Source: Eretmocerus hayati (Eukaryota > Arthropoda > Insecta > Hymenoptera > Aphelinidae). From it: a stretch of DNA of 64,000 nt. A model generated the notes under the pieces. That model saw nothing but the letters and a program-made list of their open reading frames with translations. It was not told the origin of the DNA and did no database searches. Shown here one piece after another: positions 55,831 to 64,000 of the stretch (its first letter is position 1; every line of letters starts with the position of its first letter). The DNA is taken from NCBI GenBank assembly GCA_029851415.1, contig CM056742.1, positions 75,382,748-75,446,747 of the forward strand, read 5' to 3'. The position numbers were made by a program, and so were the translations under genes.

Positions 55831-57637
55831 CTGAAAGAGGGTCCGAGCGCCCGATGCGGTTAAGCTCGCGATATCCCGCGGATGAGGGGTCGGTGCACCA
55901 GGCATCGCGACTCGGGCACGCGCGCTATTGCTTGATTCGTTGCTTGATGCGCTCTCGACGATCTGTAATACGTGCAGCGAAGTTGGAGCGCCAGGTAGCG
56001 AAGTTCACATCCATACCTTGCCCCGAGATTTGCGAATAAGGTGCACCCGTTCGAGGCATTGAATGTCGCCTGTATGAATGCCTTCTCTCCGTGCATGTTT
56101 CAATCAATTGAGCAATTGGATTATTACAATGAAGATTCTGAACATCTGACTATCCAAAGAAGAGTTTCAAAGAAAGCGTCCATGTATACATACAATTACT
56201 ACAACTACCCGAGTTGAGTCATGCTATAAAAAATTTCATGGGATTTTCGTCAACCTTTCCACCAATTTACACATTGAGTGGAGTGGCAATTCTCTTATTC
56301 TGAAATCTGGTTCCAAAATAACGCGGTGCTGAAAATTTATATTTCTATGTATTCTTTCTATCTACAAATAATGAGCGGGTCGGTTTTCAGAAAAAGAAAC
56401 TTTTCGACCATACTCATTTTCTGGTTCGCGTCCGCTTCGTCAGATCAACAAAGTCATACGACATTTCGTTCAAAATCGTAGTAAGAATTCCCGAGTAAAT
56501 TTACAGACCAAGTCATCGAATTTTGTGAGGCTGGGTATATTTTCTCGGGTGAGAAACACCAATCTTGGCGCTCAATTGACTCAAAACTCAATCATATCTA
56601 CTATTCTGAAAAACCACAAGATTACTTCTCTGTTAAGACTGATAGGTGACATCAAAATAATGAACAAATATTTACGAAAGTCTAAACATTTTTTTTCAGA
56701 TAGACACTATTGTATACTTTCTGGATTATATTCTCTCTTTGCTTTTGGAATGATTTATTTACTATTTTATATGAATTTCTGAACTAAAAAAATGTACCCT
56801 CCTGATTATTTGAATTAATGGATATTTGCCGGGTTCTGAGGCATTCGAATGAGATTTTGGCCCGATTTTTGATCAGGATTTCGACCCGAAAAAATATATT
56901 TAGTCACAGCAAATCCAACTGATCGACCTGTGAATGTCTTTGAGGGCGTTTTTCATGGTTTTGAATGGAATTTCGCATAGGTTGGGCTATGCGACGAGGG
57001 GGGCACAAACCAGAAAATGAATACGGTAAAAGAAGTTTTTACGTATGAATCTTCACTCCCAATGATCCTTTAGGCCATATTTTGGATTCGGGAGTATCTT
57101 TTCCCTCGGATCCCTGAAGTTGAGTCCGATCTCGAACCCGTATGAACTTTACTGCCGAGAATTATAAATCCAGGGAGACCAATCGGTCTCAAAAAATGAT
57201 GTACGTCATAATTCAAGAGACTCTGAGGAATTTAAGATACAAAAAATTTGAAGTTTGAAAATTCTGAGAATACAATTTCTGAAAATTCATCTCTCTTCCT
57301 GGTAGGAGGTGTTTTGTGTGTATAGTTTAGGATAGGTATTTGGATGAGATGTTCCATGAGACTCTGATTAAATACCCAGAATTTATTAAATCAACTGTTC
57401 CATAGATATTTTTTGACCTGTGTGCAAGACATTTCCGTCGAAATGCTCGTGACACTATGATTAAAATATACGAAGCCAGCATAATCAGCAAAGTGAATAT
57501 TCTTATGACCTATACATACAGAAACATTACGGCATTGTTGGATGAAACTCTTGAATAAGTATACCTAATGCACTTTTAGAACAGCGGGGCTCTGAGTAAG
57601 TGAAGGATTCCATTTCGTTCGACTCGATCTATATTTG
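55831..57637. other. unassigned sequence
   Basis: Positions 55835-56060 are GC-rich with overlapping frames on both strands. The rest is AT-rich. No gene or repeat is identified. Confidence 0.3.
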
Positions 57638-59295
57638 TCAAAACTCACGCTTCATAGGAATATGCATATCGAGCGCCTGAATACCGTATTTTGTAGCGAT
57701 GAATGACTGGCCATTACTTCTCACAAACAAAACAGGAGGGGAAATCGGTAAAAACTTGATATTGACTGATCTCCCTTCCTCAGTCTTTTTAACCGTGTGA
57801 ACATGGACGTGTGAATCAAAAAACTGTTCATTGAACACTCGAAGAGAAGAAAAAATTCCCCCATCAACTGAGATTATTTGCAAAGTTTCACCAAAACGAG
57901 CATGACAATATTCTTTCGAATTCCCCGGAAATAAAGACATTCCAATTATAATCAATACTATCAATAGTCACATCGTTATAAGCATGAGTAAGACTTATTC
58001 TTCGATTCATTCTCGAAATACGACTTACGGTTGAAGAACAAGTGTAATGAGCGAAACTTGATGGACTTGGAGAAATCTAGTGTATGTGTTGAGTGCAACA
58101 TTTGTAATGTCATCTTTGTTACGATGGTTTCAACATTCTCCGACGATCTCGTTGACGTTGCCACATTTTTGATTGGCTGATGTAATGATTCGAATAGCAT
58201 AGTCCAGTAACAAGTTGCAGGCCCGTTTTTTATAAAATTGCAGGATAGTGTATGAGGGAATGCATTTTTGGTTCAAGGCGACCATAAAATTCGATATACA
58301 GAGAGTTCATTTTTCATATAAACTCTGCCAAAACGATGGCATCGGCTTTGATGAATCGAGGAGGAAGCAGAATATCCAAAATTCTTCTCAAGTAACGATA
58401 CAACTTGTAAAGGGCATCATCTTCTGGAATGAGCTCGCCCAAGATCAGTCCAAAGGAACGAACGAAAGTAAGAGCTTCAGAAGCAAACATTTTCAGTTTA
58501 TCATGTTTCAATACTCGATCAAGTACTATTGTTGGAGGTTTGTTCAATGCTTCACTAGGTCTATAATTGAATGCAGCTACTTTCGCATTTAAGGTTCCTA
58601 AAGTAAAGTACTCTTTGACATAAACGAATGTATAGATCAGATTGTGCATGACGAACATACATACTCCTTCTAAAAACTCATGCATAAGATTTACAGAAAT
58701 ATTTTCAGTGTTGTGAGAGTCATCCACATTATGGAGAGTACATTCTTTTTTAATACCTGTTTCGGAAGCGTTATGACGTTGCACATCGTCACCATAATTT
58801 TGCCGTTTTCGTAACTTGCTTTTGTCCTCCATGGACAATTTTGTTGCTTCATCTTTTGAACATTTGCATATTCGACAGGAATAATGACTTATGAATGATT
58901 CGTTGCATCCGAAGATGGAATTAAGTCCAACATGATCTCTCACGAATAACACGAGTTTGAATTTGACGTTCCTTACTACCCCGCTTACATCAATATTTAT
59001 ACCAACACGGCTCAGGAAGTTCAATTCATCGATTAGTGTTTTGTATGCTCCTTTATCACTTGTGTTTTTCTTATCGGATGACCGGAAGAACCCGTAAAAT
59101 ACGTACAAGCCATCAGAGCTGAAAGATGTGGTGGTAAAAAAGCAAGCATAGCGTACGTGGCACAAGTTTGTTGACTCCAGTATGAGCGCCAAGTGGATTA
59201 CCACATTCCAATTCATCGCAGAAGACATATAAAGGTGGTACGATTTCATTGAGGCAAAGATGAGCGTACTTGGATTCCCAAAGATTTCCTTGCAA
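57638..59295 (-). pseudogene. CACTA/EnSpm-like transposase, broken
   Basis: Reading down the minus strand: 59295-59160 gives IVPPLYVFCDELECGNPLGA and HTGVNKL, then a frameshift. Next comes SDKGAYKTLIDELNFLSRVG and YSCRICKCSKDEATKLSM. The signature NLMHEFLEGVCMFVMHNL and the stretch ALNKPPTIVLDRVLKHDKLK follow, then SFGLILGELIPEDD. Below 58314 the frame changes through LEPKMHSLIHYPAIL and SLHQPIKNVATSTRSSENVE. The C-terminal piece (57964-57638) has CHARFGETLQIISVDGG. This order matches animal transposon proteins with a MHDLLEGVC motif that I recall as CACTA/EnSpm-related. At least three frameshifts or stops break it. The terminal repeats were not found. Confidence 0.6.
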
Positions 59296-60318
59296 TTTCC
59301 TTGCGTGCCAGATTCAAATCTATGGGATTTTCTAATGAGAATTTTCTATGGAAATACTATTGGATCGCCGAGTAATTGATCCAGATACGTTGCAACCTAG
59401 AAGAAGAAATCACAATATCAATTTCATCAATATCCAATTATGGGAATTCAAGTTATTATTGAAGTATGTAGTTACCAATTCAAATCACCCGCTGAATTCA
59501 AATTTCGTAGAATTTATGTTCGATATTCCTCAGATAGATGGCTTACAAAATTACCCACATATGATTTATATGTCCATATGAACCATTACCGTCGATTTCG
59601 ACGGCATTTGGCATCTCAGTTCGGACTTCCAGTCAGTAATTGATTTCACTCACCTTGCCTGCCGTAAGCAGGTAATGGATTCTTTATCTTGTCGAAAGTC
59701 ATCAGACCCCGGCCACTGCTTTTAGTAGAAACCACGTCTGATTGTCTTCACAAGCACACCGGCCACTGCTTTATGCAGATACCATGTACTTCGGGTTTAG
59801 CTAGGTTTTTATTTATTCTTTTCCACTCATATTGTCAGATCAAATTTTTCGAGTCAGTAGTGATTTTTCAAAGTAATTTTTGTTACATAGGAGTCATTCT
59901 TTTTATTATCACCAGGTTTTTGGTCGATAGTCAGGAATTTTTCTGTAACTCCAGGTACATGTTGAAGACAATGAAAGAAGATGAAAAGCATAGTTTATAG
60001 GTCCCAAAATTCTTCCGTGCGGGCTTGGCACGCTATTTTCGTTTTAAAAATTTGCAAAAAAATTGACTTCTTCATTTTTTAATTGATTTCTCGCGGATGT
60101 AAGACCGATTGAAGAATTTCTTTCGAGCACATATTTCGACGTAAAAAAAAGCTGAATTTCACGGAAAAAATACTTCCAAGTCTGGAGAAGGTCACCATAA
60201 TCTCAAAAGAGGAGTTTTTTTTCGCATAAAAACGTTTTTTCGGCCCTTCAGACTAATTTTATCTCAAATTCAATATCCTCATCGGATTTCTCATCAAATT
60301 TCACGTTGAAAATCATTT
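59296..60318. other. unassigned sequence
   Basis: Open frames at 59348-59581 and 59689-60000 have no motif. A CCCGGCCACTGCTTTTAG-like segment is repeated about 52 bp apart (59705 and 59757). Confidence 0.3.
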
Positions 60319-60322
60319 TTAA

Positions 60323-61967
60323 AAAGCTGGGACTCGGTTGGGATTGACCGCTACGATCACAACCTTAGAAACAGGGTCATAAAAAAAGTGCTGAATTACG
60401 TGGTTTTGGAGGGAGACTTATTCCACTGGACAATGAAACTAAGGGTCATGGATAGTGCATTGACCGGACAATGACTTCTTTGTGTATTTTTTGACGTAGA
60501 AACCGAATCCGGAGCCAGTTTTGCACCTAGCCATCAGGAATTCTTTGGAATCGTAAAATACTGAGCTTCTACAGAACTGCGTTTTCAGCGTTTTTTGCTG
60601 ATTCTGTAGATACATGATTTTGATGGTGCAACGTTGCAGCGGGCTTCGAGCGTACTCGAACTAGGATTTCTTACGTATTTTGATCGGCTTTAATCGATGG
60701 TGGTACTCTAAGAAAGCTAGGATGCGTTCGAAACGATGGACAAGCTGATTTTTTGAGTTGCCATCAGCAAGATTTGCCTGATTTTGCAATAAATCTCCGA
60801 ATGCTCACGAAATCGACCGGGAAGATACTTTTATAACTCACGAGAGCGTATTTTTCCCGTTTTTATGTATACAATAAGGAAGGAATATTTACAATAGCCC
60901 AAACTAGACTAGGCCATCGTACGTATTTCGCAATGAAGAAGGCGTTTGAAGCATTATTTTAGGTGAGCTCAAGCCTCCTCATAATGAGTCAAATTCTGAG
61001 GTCCCTTGTCTAATGTATGCGCCTCTCAGGTCATTCGAATGATCCCTTCCAATCACACCCGAATGGTGCATCTAACTCCGGATGCTTCGATCCAGTTGCT
61101 TTCGAAATGGAACTATTGAAGTGCCCCTATAAGCTTGAGATGGAAAACGATGTAAACATGATAGACAGGATCTTAATGATTTATCGAGGTTCACTTGATA
61201 TTACCGAAGTATAGATCTCCGGAATTTCCGATATCGTAACAAAACAGATCTACGCAGAACACAGTTTGTGAGGACCGTAGGGAAAAGCACTCAAGATTTG
61301 ACTCATTACGAGGAGGCTTGAGCCGGTTTCAGGTAATGCTCAGAATGCGTCTTTCAGAATAGTACATGCATTTTGGTCCCATCTATTCTTAGGCTATTGC
61401 AAATGACTTTCCCTCATTGTATACTTAAAAACGGAGGGAATACGCCCTCGTGAGTTATGAAAGGATCTTCCTGGTCGATTTCGTAAGCTTTCGGAGATTT
61501 ATTGCAGTATTAGGCAAATTTTGCTGATAGCAACTCAAAAATCAGCTTGTCCATCGTTTCGAACGCATCCTAGCTTTCTTAGAGTACCACCATCGATTCA
61601 AGCAGGTCAAAATACATGAGAAATCATAGTTCGAGTACGCCCGAAGCCCGCTGCAACGTTGCACCATCAAAATCATGTATCTACAGAATCAGCAAAGAAC
61701 GCTGAAAACGCAGTTCTGTAGGAGCTCAGTATTTTACGATTCCAAAGAACTCCTGATGGCTAGGTGCAAAACTGGCTTCGGATTTGGTTTCTACGTCAAA
61801 AAATACACGAAGAAGTCATTGTCCGGTCAATGCACTATCCATGACCCACAGTTTCGTTGTCCAGTGGAATAAGTCTCCCTTCAAAACCACGTAATTCAGC
61901 ACTATTTTTATGATCCTGTTTCCAAGGTTGTGATGGTAGCGGTCAATCCCATCCGAGTCCCAACTTT
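60323..61967. mobile_element. long inverted-repeat element flanked by TTAA
   Basis: Arms of about 675 bp (60323-61000 and 61293-61967) are reverse complements with few changes. The tips read AAAGCTGGGACTCGG and AAAGTTGGGACTCGG. TTAA flanks both ends (60319-60322 and 61968-61971), the target duplication of piggyBac-type elements. The centre (61001-61292) is non-coding. A non-autonomous piggyBac-like element is possible, though the tips do not match the common CCC start. Confidence 0.82.
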
Positions 61968-61971
61968 TTAA

Positions 61972-62390
61972 GAATGGTTCTTGACGTAAAAGGACCTCGC
62001 TCCGAGAGATAGGATTTTGGCTTTCGGTTAATTTTGTCGGGGAAGAAATATGTTGTCAAGCACAAAATTCTGAACAAAAAGTTCAATGGGCTCGAAGACG
62101 GAAAATGGCTAGTTTTTCCAGTATAAATCAAATAAATACCAATGAATGGGAGGTTATGAGGTTATCTAGAACAACGACAAGGCTTGTCTGCAGCGTTCGA
62201 ATTTGAATTGAAAATGTACAGTTTGAGTGTGATGTAGCTAAAAGGTCATCACTTTAGTAATTGAGACATTTTATCTGAAACCTTCGATGCAAAAAGCAAA
62301 TAAATGCATGCAAAAAAGTGATAATGCGCGATTGACAAAGAAATCATAACGGCTTGTATTCTCAATAATTACATTTCATTTCAATCAATG
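61972..62390. other. unassigned AT-rich sequence
   Basis: No structure recognised. Confidence 0.3.
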
Positions 62391-63170
62391 TAGCAGCTAA
62401 CGCTGCAGAGCTGGATCATAAGGCTGTGCTGACTCGATGCAACGAGTACATGATCTTGAGAGCCCAGATATTGGACGGGAGCGGCTTTTTGGCATCAACA
62501 TCATCGCATAGCATAAGGCTCGCGCTTTGAATAGTTGATAAAAGGTGTCCGATAGTGCCTGGCTGCAATCAAATTATATGGAATGAATCAAAATTAATCT
62601 TGGATCGCGTGAGACTAGTGTCTGCCAAATATTTCGAGGATATGGAGATCGAATCTCATATTGCCGTATCTCGAGATCATATCGCGTACGAGGCTGCGGG
62701 GTCGAGAGCAAGCCACTGTAACGTGGGAAGGGAGTCTCCAGAGAGAACACGAGTTGAAGTAATGAGTGAGTTTAATGACGAGAGAAGTATTAGGGTTGAG
62801 AGAGAGTGTGTGTTAATTATTCGGTTGGTCAGAGCGGTCTGCCGCGGCGAGGCCCGTCGTCCGCGACGATGGGTCCGCGACGCGGTTTCGCGCTTTGGTG
62901 GGGAAACGAGCGAAGCTCCGTCAGAAGCGCTGACGATGCACCTGGTGCATCGTCAGGTGACGAGGGGAGGCGCGGGCCGGAGGCTCGAGACTCACCACGT
63001 CACATGCGTGCCTGGCCGGAGACCCGCATCGTCCCCGATGCGTGACCTATATAATATAATACAACAGCTGATGTGGCCTCTTGAGTGGCCTTCAAATCAT
63101 ATGGTTAGAAAAGAATCATGTGTTATGGTAGCGCTCGCGCGATAGCGAGCGCGTGCTAGTATTAGTGTAT
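62391..63170 (+). other. GC-rich patch with possible exon and two perfect hairpins
   Basis: After a possible acceptor (TTTCAATCAATGTAG), a frame reads AELDHKAVLTRCNEYMILRA up to a TGA at about 62530. A longer frame (62555-63145) has no motif. CTGACGATGCACC at 62930 and its exact complement at 62944-62956 form a 13-bp hairpin with a 1-nt loop. GCGCTCGC/GCGAGCGC (63131-63152) form another. The stretch CCTATATAATATAATA near 63048 is TATA-like. A promoter or gene end is possible but unproven. Confidence 0.25.
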
Positions 63171-64000
63171 GTGTGATTCCTGTTAGAGCGAGAGTGTCGT
63201 TGTCTGTGTGACTGTCGCGTTTACAATTTCTTATCACGAACTCTCTCTCGGTACAATCGTTTAGACTTAAGTACTTTCATTCTCTTATTTCTAATTTTAC
63301 AAAATGTGATTTTTTCAACAATTATTACTATCAATGGTATGAAAGTGTTTTACAAAAGTTTTCAAAATTATGAACAATATTCGATACAAATTTTCGAAAA
63401 ATTATTAACAATAAATTGTTTATAAACCATATTGCTTATTTCTATGGTTACTTATATGAGGTTCTATACCTCAATTTGATTAAAAACTTTCCCAAAAAAA
63501 AGGTTCATTTCTATATGAACAATTCCCTGAATATTAATAATAATGTATGTAATAAACAATTGATATGAATAATATATTTGTCTATAGTCGGGTTTTTGAG
63601 ATTTCCAATCGTCAATTCTGTGACTGACCGAAAAAAAAATCACGTTCAGGAGAGGCCGATTATTTCTATCGGGCTCTCTCTATGTTCTATATTCTCCGTT
63701 TCTTGGTGTACAATGGGCATAGTATACATAGCTATACTCTGGCATAATCGTGAAGAGTTTTATCGCTTGCAGCTGTGAGATCATTTTCCTTCGGCCGCAA
63801 GCCATAACTTTTTCATCTTGGGCTAAATGAACTTTCTAATACTTCTTAATTCTGATTCTGCATATTATAATATTTTCAACCAGCCTCTTATGTGGAATTT
63901 TGGGTTGATAAGCTTGCCAGATGGTTCTTTCGAACGGTAAAATTGTGAACTTTGACCCATGTTAATTTTCGAAATTTTGAATTTTGGAAATTTTTTCAAT
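63171..64000. other. unassigned AT-rich sequence
   Basis: No coding motif or repeat structure is seen up to the window end. Confidence 0.3.

Noticed and set aside
62555..63145. 196-codon Arg-rich frame
   Set aside because: GC-rich composition alone explains its length; no motif, and hairpins lie within it.

Overview
This window is repeat-dominated eukaryotic DNA. Its element mix is BEL/Pao LTR retrotransposons, a PHD-finger CR1-like LINE, an R1-clade LINE fragment, a Polinton-type integrase fragment and long-TIR DNA transposons. That mix points to an arthropod, most likely an insect. I could not identify the species, and I found no host gene I can name. All coding sequence that I recognise belongs to mobile elements, mostly broken.

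Layout. Positions 1-1025 hold a broken Polinton-type integrase. Positions 1266-35850 were once one block of a tandem satellite whose unit is about 515 bp, built of three diverged monomers of about 172 bp. Four elements landed in it, and the satellite resumes in register after each: a solo LTR (2008-2693, TSD AAAG), BEL#1 on + (2798-10137), BEL#2 on - (10374-24049, TSD GTGAC) and a large inverted-repeat element (24735-35650). BEL#2 is itself interrupted. Its 3' LTR is split by a 7.5 kb block (10931-18415) holding a CR1-like LINE remnant, tandem repeats and an R1-clade LINE sitting in a (TATC)n tract. The large inverted-repeat element carries a structurally intact CR1-like LINE (28477-33263, TSD ACATAG), the best-preserved autonomous element here. 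Its two ORFs meet at a canonical -1 frameshift heptamer.

The right half holds a 130-bp tandem repeat (36085-36840), then a non-autonomous LTR retrotransposon with 530-bp LTRs and a perfect TSD (37838-41525). Next come a 1.4-kb foldback element (42915-44307), a broken transposase-like gene (46917-49254) and a perfect 73-bp palindrome (49380-49533). These are followed by a 4.1-kb hAT-like element with 590-bp TIRs and an 8-bp TSD (50232-54354), containing a small MITE. Inverted satellite (54641-55830), a broken CACTA/EnSpm-like transposase on - (57638-59295) and a TTAA-flanked long-inverted-repeat element (60323-61967) complete it.

The mixture of satellite, nested and mostly dead elements on both strands, and many long inverted repeats suggests heterochromatin such as pericentromere, or a small-RNA-producing locus. 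That is inference. The points most worth following are the LINE with its predicted frameshift, the trimeric satellite, and the unusual number of long inverted-repeat elements, any of which could produce double-stranded RNA.
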